DNA of 64,000 nucleotides, taken from Rhodococcus sp. 14-2470-1b (GTDB taxonomy: Bacteria; Actinomycetota; Actinomycetes; Mycobacteriales; Mycobacteriaceae). Each line of letters begins with the position of its first letter. Position 1 is the stretch's first letter. Below the pieces are notes generated by a model, which was not told the DNA's origin, did no database searches, and saw nothing but the letters and a program-made list of their open reading frames with translations. Shown here piece after piece: positions 54,184-61,048 of this stretch. The stretch lies in NCBI RefSeq assembly GCF_002259415.1, contig NZ_NPFY01000035.1, positions 124,001-188,000 on the forward strand. The letters run 5' to 3'. A program made the translations under genes and the position numbers.

Positions 54184-54834
54184 ATGACAGGGTGGGTGGT
54201 ACGCGGAATCGGCATGTGCTTGATCAACGTGGGGGTGCGAATTGTTCTCGGCGTCACTGTGACTCAGTGGCCGCTGCACGGATCGCAACTCCGATGGCTG
54301 GGCATCGCGGTCGTGTTGATCGCCGTCGTCGTCTGGGCGGGGTTGGACGGTATACGGGACCGACGGAAGAACCCTGATCCGGATTACGGCGACGACCTGA
54401 CCATGGTCTGGCTCAAGGCCGCGGCCTTGGGCGGCCTGGCTGCGGGCCTGGTGACCTGGCTGGTCCAGCTCATCGTCGACTTCAGCGTCGGCCAGAACAC
54501 CCTCTTCTTCGAACTGACCTCCGGTGCCGCGTTCACGGTGCTGGTCATCTTCATCCCTGCCACCATCGCGGTCTTCCTGGGCCGGCTTCTGGCAGGACGA
54601 GAAGCCAACAAGAAACTCGCGGCCGCGGACGCGGAGCACGCCAAGGAACGTCACGACCGCCATCCGGTGGACAGCACCGCGGGCGCTTCTCAGCAGTCTG
54701 GACGGCATCAGTCCGGTCGCGATCAGTCCGGTCGCGATCAGTCCGATCGCGATCAGTCCGATCGCGATCAAACGCAGTGGTCGGGCGACAATTCCGACAC
54801 CGAGGTATTCCCGGCGGTCGAGAAGGACAAGTAG
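54184..54834 (+). CDS. four-helix membrane protein, B-4DMT family (Rv2536-like)
   Basis: A 216-aa protein with four hydrophobic segments (about residues 4-23, 36-57, 77-98 and 108-135), the layout of the B-4DMT putative transporter family. It is in the same place as Rv2536 between pepQ and the aro genes. The cytoplasmic tail (140-216) is hydrophilic and contains five pentapeptide repeats (QQSGR, HQSGR, DQSGR, DQSDR, DQSDR). Transport activity and substrate are unknown. ATG 54184 is supported by a TAGGCT box 7 nt upstream. The 3' end faces aroB, separated by a perfect palindrome. Confidence 0.83.
   Translation: MTGWVVRGIGMCLINVGVRIVLGVTVTQWPLHGSQLRWLGIAVVLIAVVVWAGLDGIRDRRKNPDPDYGDDLTMVWLKAAALGGLAAGLVTWLVQLIVDFSVGQNTLFFELTSGAAFTVLVIFIPATIAVFLGRLLAGREANKKLAAADAEHAKERHDRHPVDSTAGASQQSGRHQSGRDQSGRDQSDRDQSDRDQTQWSGDNSDTEVFPAVEKDK
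54691..54765 (+). repeat. 15-bp tandem repeat (5 copies) near the membrane protein 3' end
   Basis: Units at 54691, 54706, 54721, 54736 and 54751 (GATCAGTCCGATCGC and variants) encode pentapeptides of the form xQSxR. The last three units are nearly identical, a sign of recent duplication. Confidence 0.9.
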
Positions 54835-54848
54835 TACCCGGGCAACGG

Positions 54849-54886
54849 ACTGTGGGCATGCGTGCACGTGCACGCATGCCCACAGT
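54849..54886. terminator. 38-bp perfect palindrome between convergent genes
   Basis: The half-site ACTGTGGGCATGCGTGCAC (54849-54867) is followed at once by its exact reverse complement (54868-54886). It lies 15 nt after the membrane protein stop and 30 nt before the aroB stop, so it likely terminates both. The lack of a loop is unusual. Confidence 0.75.
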
Positions 54887-54915
54887 GGTCGGTGCGGGTG
54901 GCCAGTGCAGGAGGG

Positions 54916-56037
54916 TCAGAGCAGGATGCCGGTAGACGACGAACCCGAGTTGTCCTTCGCGATGGCCGAGTAGGCCGCCACCAGCAAGGACGGGTCCGGG
55001 CCTTCCAGACGACCAGGCTTGGCCAACCCGTCGAGCACGACGAAACGCAGCAGCCCCGCACGGTTCTTCTTGTCGGACTGCATTCCCTTGAGCAGGTCGC
55101 CGAATGCGTCGCCGTCGTACCCCACGGGAAGTCCCACCGATTCGAGCACACTGCGATGACGGTCCGCGGTCGCGTCGTCCAGACGGCCCGCGAGCCGGCC
55201 CAGTTCGGCTGCGAACACCAGGCCCACTGCGACAGCTGCGCCGTGGCGCCAGCGGTACCGTTCACGACGCTCGATCGCATGGCCGAGTGTGTGTCCGTAA
55301 TTGAGGATCTCGCGCAGGTTGGACTCCTTGAGGTCCGCGGCCACCACACGTGCTTTCACCTCGACGGAACGCCGAATCAGCTCGGGCAATACGGCGCCCG
55401 ACGGGTCGAGCGCGGCCTCCGGGTCGGCCTCGATCAGGTCGAGGATCACCGGGTCGGCGATGAAGCCAGTCTTGATGACCTCGGCGAGACCCGCCACTAT
55501 CTCGTTGCGCGGAACCGTTTCGAGGGTGGCCAGGTCGACCAGGACCGCCGACGGCTCGTGGAACGACCCGACGAGGTTCTTGCCCGCTTCGGTGTTGATG
55601 CCCGTCTTGCCGCCGACGGCAGCGTCGACCATCGCAAGCAGAGTCGTCGGGACGTGGACGATCTTCACGCCGCGCATCCAGGTCGCGGCGACGAAACCCG
55701 CCAGATCTGTGGCCGCACCGCCGCCGAGGCTCACCACGGCGTCGGATCTCGTCAGTCCGATGCGCCCGAGAACCTCCCAGCAGAAGCCGGCCACGGCCAG
55801 CTCCTTACCGTCCTCGGCATCGGGAATCTCGATGCGGTGAGCATCGATTCCCTTCGCCGCCAACGATTCGCGTACCACTTCGGCGGTCTCGGCCAGAGGA
55901 GGTTGATGGAAGATGGCAACGGTCGCCACACCGGCGAGTTCGTCGACCAGATCGTTCAACAATCCCCGTCCGATGATCACCGGGTAGGGAGCAGCCGTTT
56001 CGACCATGACGCGCACAGGTTCGGTCATATCGGTCAC
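54916..56037 (-). CDS. aroB: 3-dehydroquinate synthase
   Basis: Second step of the shikimate pathway, NAD- and metal-dependent. The 373-aa protein has SLGGGAATDLAGFVAATW near residue 107, PTTLLAMVDAAVGGKTGIN near 135 and metal histidines in NYGHTLGHAIE. GTG 56037 overlaps the aroK stop as GTGA; ATG 56028 is an alternative. It is the last gene of the aro group. aroQ, which follows in mycobacteria, is not here. Confidence 0.95.
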   Translation of the reverse strand: MTDMTEPVRVMVETAAPYPVIIGRGLLNDLVDELAGVATVAIFHQPPLAETAEVVRESLAAKGIDAHRIEIPDAEDGKELAVAGFCWEVLGRIGLTRSDAVVSLGGGAATDLAGFVAATWMRGVKIVHVPTTLLAMVDAAVGGKTGINTEAGKNLVGSFHEPSAVLVDLATLETVPRNEIVAGLAEVIKTGFIADPVILDLIEADPEAALDPSGAVLPELIRRSVEVKARVVAADLKESNLREILNYGHTLGHAIERRERYRWRHGAAVAVGLVFAAELGRLAGRLDDATADRHRSVLESVGLPVGYDGDAFGDLLKGMQSDKKNRAGLLRFVVLDGLAKPGRLEGPDPSLLVAAYSAIAKDNSGSSSTGILL

Positions 56038-56564
56038 CTCACACTTTTCTGCTCGTGGTACTGGGTCAGTTTCGAGACGACCTGTCCGACGACCCGCGCC
56101 GGACTTCGACCGTCGGTGCGTACACGTATGGATGCGACTCCGCGGTAGAGAGGTCGTCGTGTCCGCATCAGATGCTGGTATTTCGCGCGGGGATCGGGCC
56201 CGGCCAACAGAGGCCGAGCGGTGTTGGCGCCGGTGCGTCGCAAACCCTCGGCGACACTGATCTCGAGGTACACGACGGGCAACGGTGCCAGAAGTGCTCT
56301 GGTCCGTTCGGACAACACCGAACCGCCTCCGAGGGAGACGACGCCGGAATGCGTCGCCAGTGCCTCCGCGACGACGGTCTCCTCGATGCTTCGGAAGGCC
56401 GGTTCCCCATCTTGCGAGAAAATGTCTGCGATCGTGCGCCCCGTGGTCCGTTCGATGGCCACGTCGGTGTCCAGAAGCTCGAGCTCCAGCGCCGCGGCGA
56501 CCCGTCGACCGATCGTGGACTTGCCGGCGCCGGGCGGGCCGACCAGCACCGCGTACGGAGTCAT
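56034..56564 (-). CDS. aroK: shikimate kinase
   Basis: Phosphorylates shikimate. The 176-aa protein has the P-loop GPPGAGKST at residues 9-17, the DTDVAIERTTGRTIADIF shikimate-binding segment and GGGSVL. ATG 56564 overlaps the aroC stop as ATGA and its stop overlaps aroB. Confidence 0.95.
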   Translation of the reverse strand: MTPYAVLVGPPGAGKSTIGRRVAAALELELLDTDVAIERTTGRTIADIFSQDGEPAFRSIEETVVAEALATHSGVVSLGGGSVLSERTRALLAPLPVVYLEISVAEGLRRTGANTARPLLAGPDPRAKYQHLMRTRRPLYRGVASIRVRTDGRSPARVVGQVVSKLTQYHEQKSVR

Positions 56565-57757
56565 CGCGGAGGTCGGGCAGCTGTGCCCTTCACGTAATGA
56601 TCGACGTTGCTGACCGTCTCCGCCAACGAATCTCCACCGAACTTCTCCAACGCTGCCTGCGCGACGACGAGAGCCACCATGGTCTCGGCGACGACCCCCG
56701 CGGCGGGCACGGCGCACACGTCGGAACGCTGGTGAATGGCGACGGCTTCGTCGCCGGTGCTCATGTCGACCGTCGCGAGAGCACGAGGCACCGTGGAGAT
56801 GGGCTTCATCGCCGCACGGACGCGGATGGCTTCACCGTTGGTCATGCCGCCCTCGAGGCCACCGGCCCGGTTGGTGGAACGGAGAATGCCGTCGGGCCCG
56901 GGCGTCATCTCGTCGTGCGCGGCGCTGCCGCGTCGTCGGGCAGTCTCGAATCCGTCGCCGACCTCGACACCTTTGATGGCCTGAATCCCCATGAGCGCGG
57001 CGGCGAGTCGCGCGTCGAGCCGCCTCTCGCCGCTGACGAACGACCCGAGACCCACGGGCAACCCGTGCACGACGACCTCGACGATGCCGCCGAGGGTGTC
57101 GCCGTCTCGCTTGGCTGCTTCGATCTCGGCGATCATCGATTCCTCGGCCGCCTTGTCGAACGCGCGCACCGGACTTGCGTCGATGGCGTCGAGGTCGTCA
57201 CCGTGCGGCGGCGGGCCGACGTAAGGGTCGGATGCACCGATGGAGACGACGTGCGAGACGACGTCGACACCGAAGGCCTGCTTCAGGAATCGACGGGCGA
57301 CGGTGCCGATCGCGACGCGGGCCGCGGTCTCGCGCGCACTCGCTCGCTCGAGGACCGGGCGGGCGTCGTCGAATCCGTACTTGAGCATGCCGGAGTAGTC
57401 GGCGTGGCCCGGCCGCGGGCGTGTCAGCGGTGTGTTGCGTGCGAGGTCGGACAGCACGCTCTGATCGATGGGATCGGCCGACATGACCTGCTCCCACTTC
57501 GGCCACTCGGTGTTGCCCACCTCGATGGCGATGGGACCACCGAGGGTGCGACCGTGCCGCACACCACCGGTGATGGTGACCTTGTCCGCCTCGAACTTCA
57601 TCCGCGCACCTCGGCCGTACCCGAGACGGCGACGAGCGAGTTGAGTGGCAATGTCCTCGGAGTTCACCTCGACACCCGCCACCATTCCTTCGAGAATGGA
57701 TACGAGAGCGGGACCGTGGGATTCTCCGGCAGTTATCCAGCGCAGCACAGCACCCAT
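56561..57757 (-). CDS. aroC: chorismate synthase
   Basis: Final shikimate-pathway step, needing reduced FMN. The 398-aa protein has RWITAGESHGPALVSILEG at residue 5, RRRLGYGRGARMK, the RPGHADYSGMLKYG region and RASARETAARVAIG. ATG 57757 lies 4 nt after the prepilin peptidase stop. It overlaps aroK. No residues look unusual. Confidence 0.96.
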   Translation of the reverse strand: MGAVLRWITAGESHGPALVSILEGMVAGVEVNSEDIATQLARRRLGYGRGARMKFEADKVTITGGVRHGRTLGGPIAIEVGNTEWPKWEQVMSADPIDQSVLSDLARNTPLTRPRPGHADYSGMLKYGFDDARPVLERASARETAARVAIGTVARRFLKQAFGVDVVSHVVSIGASDPYVGPPPHGDDLDAIDASPVRAFDKAAEESMIAEIEAAKRDGDTLGGIVEVVVHGLPVGLGSFVSGERRLDARLAAALMGIQAIKGVEVGDGFETARRRGSAAHDEMTPGPDGILRSTNRAGGLEGGMTNGEAIRVRAAMKPISTVPRALATVDMSTGDEAVAIHQRSDVCAVPAAGVVAETMVALVVAQAALEKFGGDSLAETVSNVDHYVKGTAARPPR

Positions 57758-57761
57758 CTTT

Positions 57762-58193
57762 TCACGTCGGGGCCACGGTGATCGCCAGCAGGGTCGCCGC
57801 GCACATCGCCGGGCCGTGGGGTACCGCGAGATGACGTCGTCCAGCAAGGACACAGGCTATCCCTGCCGCCCCGGTGAGCAGCGGCGCCGTCACGGCCGCC
57901 ATGGCCCATGCGTCCATACCGAACTGCCCGGCAACGCCTCCGACCGTGAACGCCAACTTGACGTCACCGGCACCGAACGCGCGTGGCACCGCCAGATGCA
58001 CCGCCAGGTAACACCCGAACAAGGCACCGGCGCCTGCGGCCGTCGCCCCGTACTCGTCACCGGTGAGCGTCCATCCGATCAGCCCGACTGCCCCGACACC
58101 GGTAAGGAGGTTCGGGAGCCTACGAGTCGCGAGGTCGACCGCGCTGGACCCCACGCACCACAGGACGAACAAAGCACACCACGTCACGGGCAT
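57762..58193 (-). CDS. A24-family prepilin peptidase-like protein
   Basis: Membrane aspartic peptidase, of the kind that matures type IV prepilin-like proteins. The 143-aa protein has about five hydrophobic segments. It retains both aspartates: SSAVDLATRRLPN near residue 19 and the GxGD motif FGAGDVKLAF near 72. The short form, without a methylase domain, matches Rv2551c at this place. The start is ATG 58193 or GTG 58196. It is usually linked to Flp/Tad pili, but no pilin or tad gene is visible here, so the substrate is unknown. Confidence 0.85.
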   Translation of the reverse strand: MPVTWCALFVLWCVGSSAVDLATRRLPNLLTGVGAVGLIGWTLTGDEYGATAAGAGALFGCYLAVHLAVPRAFGAGDVKLAFTVGGVAGQFGMDAWAMAAVTAPLLTGAAGIACVLAGRRHLAVPHGPAMCAATLLAITVAPT

Positions 58194-58247
58194 CACTCTG
58201 GACCGGGCACACCACGGAGCCGACGCAACATCCCTGCTCGGACATTG

Positions 58248-58314
58248 CCCTGTGCACAACCGACGCCCTGTGCACAACCGACGCCCTGTGCACAACCAAC
58301 GCCCTGTGGATCAC
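58248..58314. repeat. 18-bp tandem repeat with DnaA-box-like cores
   Basis: Partial first unit 58248-58260, then units at 58261, 58279 and 58297 (CGACGCCCTGTGCACAAC and variants). On the minus strand each carries a 9-mer: TTGTGCACA three times (58251-58259, 58269-58277, 58287-58295) and TGATCCACA once (58305-58313), close to DnaA-box consensus forms. It lies between aroE and the prepilin peptidase. Confidence 0.8.
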
Positions 58315-58338
58315 GTGCACACCGTTCGGACGAGGGCG

Positions 58339-59148
58339 CTACGGTGCGACGAGCGCTGCGCGCATCTCTTCCTTGGGTGCGGGCATGCCGGTGAATTGCT
58401 CGACCTGCCCGTACGCCTGGTTCAGCAGCATGGCCAGACCGGAGACGACCGTGCCGCCTGCGCCGCGGACTGCGTCGGCCAGCGGGGTCGGCCACGGGTC
58501 GTAGATCGCGTCGAGCACGACGGGAGCCTGCGCCATCGCACGCGCGTAAGGTGCAGCGCCGTTCGCCGGGACGGTACTGACCAGGACCGACGAGGCGGCC
58601 GCAGTGTCGGCGAGTTTCGGATCGTCGACGGCCAGAAAATTCGCGCGGACTCCCGACGCCACCGCACAGTCGAGTGTGTCCTGTGCCCTCTCGCGCGACC
58701 GTGCGACGACGGTGACGGACACCGCACCCAATTCGGCCAAGGCGACGATCGCCGGCCTCGACGTGCCACCTGCTCCGACTACGGTGACGGCCGTCCCCGT
58801 CAGATCAAGGGTCCCGGCTTCTCGCAGCGCGCCGAGCACTCCGTCGACATCGGTGCAGTCCGCTCGCCAGTGCCCGTCGACACGAACGAGAGTGTTGGCC
58901 GATCCAGCGAGCACGGCACGTTCTGTGCGTTCGTCGGCGTAGGTGAGGGCGGCGACCTTGCCCGGCATCGTCACCGACAGACCGATCCAGTCCGAGGCGA
59001 GCCCGTCGACGAGTCCGGGAAGCTGCTCGCCCGTGCATTCGATCTTCTCGTACGTCCAGTCGGTCAACCCGAGCGCGTCGTACGCGGCACGGTGGAGAAG
59101 CGGAGATTTCGAGTGCCCGATAGGGCTCCCCAGAACCGCGGCGTGCAC
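58339..59148 (-). CDS. aroE: shikimate dehydrogenase
   Basis: Reduces 3-dehydroshikimate to shikimate with NADPH. The 269-aa protein has GSPIGHSKSPLLHRAAY at residue 7, the catalytic lysine in SVTMPGKVAAL, the CTDVDGVLGAL region and the nucleotide motif VVGAGGTSRPAIVAL. GTG 59148 lies 3 nt after the mltG stop. The last residues fit AroE. Confidence 0.93.
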   Translation of the reverse strand: MHAAVLGSPIGHSKSPLLHRAAYDALGLTDWTYEKIECTGEQLPGLVDGLASDWIGLSVTMPGKVAALTYADERTERAVLAGSANTLVRVDGHWRADCTDVDGVLGALREAGTLDLTGTAVTVVGAGGTSRPAIVALAELGAVSVTVVARSRERAQDTLDCAVASGVRANFLAVDDPKLADTAAASSVLVSTVPANGAAPYARAMAQAPVVLDAIYDPWPTPLADAVRGAGGTVVSGLAMLLNQAYGQVEQFTGMPAPKEEMRAALVAP

Positions 59149-59151
59149 CGG

Positions 59152-60477
59152 TCAGCGACCGCTCTCGAGGAACCCGTCCTCGACCAGTCCGATGTTCGCG
59201 AGGTGCTCGTCGTAGCTGCGTGTGAACAGGGTGTCACCTGCAGCGTTGATGGTGACGAAGTACAGCCAGTCACCGTCGGCGGGCGCTTCGACCGCCTCGA
59301 CTGCCGCGACACTCGGCGCGGCGATCGGAGTCGCCGGAAGCCCTTCCATGGCGTAGGTGTTCCACGGAGTGACGGTCGCTCGGTCGAGATCGGTCGTCGC
59401 GACCTCGGTGGTGTCGAGCGCGTAGTTCACCGTCGAGTCGAACTCCAACTTCTGGGGCTCGGCCAGTCGGTTGATGATCACACGCGCAACCTTGCTGAAG
59501 TCCGCAGGCAGCGACTCACGTTCGACGAGGGATGCGGCGACCAGCGTCTGGTAAGGGTCGAGGCCGGAATTGGTTCCGGCGGTCAGGATTCCGGTGCTCT
59601 CGTACGTCGTGGCGCTCTCGGACACGAGTTGATTCAGGATCTCGCCCGGCGTGGCGGTGGGATCGATGTCCCAGCTGCCTGCCGCGATCAAGCCTTCGAG
59701 CTGACGGTCACGATCGGGCACCCCGCGTACCTGATCGGTCGCCCACGCCGGGACCCCGAGCGCAGTCGGGTCGTCGACGCCACCCGCGGCGTTGAAGTCC
59801 TCGTAGGAGATGCACGTCGGGGTTCCGCTTCCCGTCGCGTCGACGCAGCTGGCCTCGGACAACAGCGTGTAGATGCCCTTCTTGACAGCGTCGGTGTTGA
59901 CGTCACGTGAGTCGTGCAGCTGACGTCCCTCGGAGATCACCAGACTTCCGACGCGCGACGCCGGGTCCACCAGAGTGGCGACGGCTTCGGATGCCGGCAC
60001 GTTGCTGGGTAGCAGGTAGTAGCCCGGCTGCACCGATGCCATTGCGGAGTTCTGGACTGCGGCGCCCATGAACGCGCCCTCGCTGGCGACGACGCCCTTG
60101 GCGACGGCCTCGCCGCCGATCTGCTGCGCCGTGTCACCGGGGTGGACCCGGACGACGACGGAGTCACCTCGGGAGCCGGCCGGGTAGTCCTCCGCGACGA
60201 CGGCGCCGCCGGAGAACTTGTCGTACACGAAGTAACCTCCGCCTGCGAGCACGAGAATCAGAATGAGGCCGAGTGTGGCCCCGACGATGCGACCACGCTT
60301 GCGCCGACTACCGGCTTTGCGTGCGTGCCTGGTCTGCGCCCTGCTCCGGCCGACCTCCCGCGGCACGCCCCTGGGGGCAGCGCCCTCGTGTACGGCGCGG
60401 TGGAACTCGCTGCCCTCCCCTGTCGGGTAGCCGATCGGGTCGGTGTGGGCCTCGTCCTCGTGCTGCCTGTAGTTCAC
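59152..60477 (-). CDS. mltG: endolytic murein transglycosylase MltG
   Basis: Cell-wall enzyme that cuts nascent glycan strands. The 441-aa protein has a charged cytoplasmic N-terminus (1-62), one membrane helix (63-86) and an extracellular YceG domain with the catalytic glutamate in AASLVERESLPADF and INRL downstream. GTG 60477 overlaps the ruvX stop as GTGA. The alaS-ruvX-mltG-aroE order is conserved in actinobacteria. Confidence 0.93.
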   Translation of the reverse strand: MNYRQHEDEAHTDPIGYPTGEGSEFHRAVHEGAAPRGVPREVGRSRAQTRHARKAGSRRKRGRIVGATLGLILILVLAGGGYFVYDKFSGGAVVAEDYPAGSRGDSVVVRVHPGDTAQQIGGEAVAKGVVASEGAFMGAAVQNSAMASVQPGYYLLPSNVPASEAVATLVDPASRVGSLVISEGRQLHDSRDVNTDAVKKGIYTLLSEASCVDATGSGTPTCISYEDFNAAGGVDDPTALGVPAWATDQVRGVPDRDRQLEGLIAAGSWDIDPTATPGEILNQLVSESATTYESTGILTAGTNSGLDPYQTLVAASLVERESLPADFSKVARVIINRLAEPQKLEFDSTVNYALDTTEVATTDLDRATVTPWNTYAMEGLPATPIAAPSVAAVEAVEAPADGDWLYFVTINAAGDTLFTRSYDEHLANIGLVEDGFLESGR

Positions 60478-61046
60478 TCGCCGACCTCCGGGATGCGACT
60501 CTGCTCTTCCGACGGGGTGGAAATTGGGTGTTCTTGCCGAGCGAGATGCGCCGAACGTTCGTCCAACCATCCCTGGAGGATCGCGACAGCCGCAGCCTGA
60601 TCGATCACTCCGCGTTGAGCTTTCGCTCGAACGCCGCTCTCGCGCAGCGCACGCGACGCGGTCACCGTAGTGAGGCGTTCGTCGGCCATGCGGATCGGAA
60701 CGTCCGGTATGTGCCGTGCGAGCACGCGAGCGAAACCCTGAGCCGCCTTCACGGCCGAGCCGCTCTCGCCGCGCAAGGTCCGCGGCAACCCGACGACGAT
60801 CTCGACGACGTCGTACTCGCGGGCGAGCTCGACGACACGAGCGACATCGGACGCGTCGGCGCCCTTGGCCTTGGATCTGGCGACGGTCTCCACCGGTGTG
60901 GCCAGTACGCACCCCGGGTCGCTCGACGCGACCCCGATACGAACACTGCCGACGTCGATGCCGAGCCGTCTGCCGGGTCCCGGGTCGTCGAACCCTGGCC
61001 GATCCGGCGTCCGACCAGTGCCGGATCGGGCTGTGGATTCACTCAC
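60474..61046 (-). CDS. ruvX: putative pre-16S rRNA nuclease / Holliday junction resolvase-like YqgF (RuvX)
   Basis: RNase H-fold protein implicated in 16S rRNA 5' maturation. The 190-aa protein has the first acidic motif RRLGIDVGSVRIGVA near residue 30, the second in VEIVVGLPRTLRGESG and the third in ADERLTTVTASRAL. GTG 61046 lies 2 nt after the alaS stop. About 28 extra N-terminal residues are disordered. Confidence 0.93.
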   Translation of the reverse strand: MSESTARSGTGRTPDRPGFDDPGPGRRLGIDVGSVRIGVASSDPGCVLATPVETVARSKAKGADASDVARVVELAREYDVVEIVVGLPRTLRGESGSAVKAAQGFARVLARHIPDVPIRMADERLTTVTASRALRESGVRAKAQRGVIDQAAAVAILQGWLDERSAHLARQEHPISTPSEEQSRIPEVGE

Positions 61047-61048
61047 GA

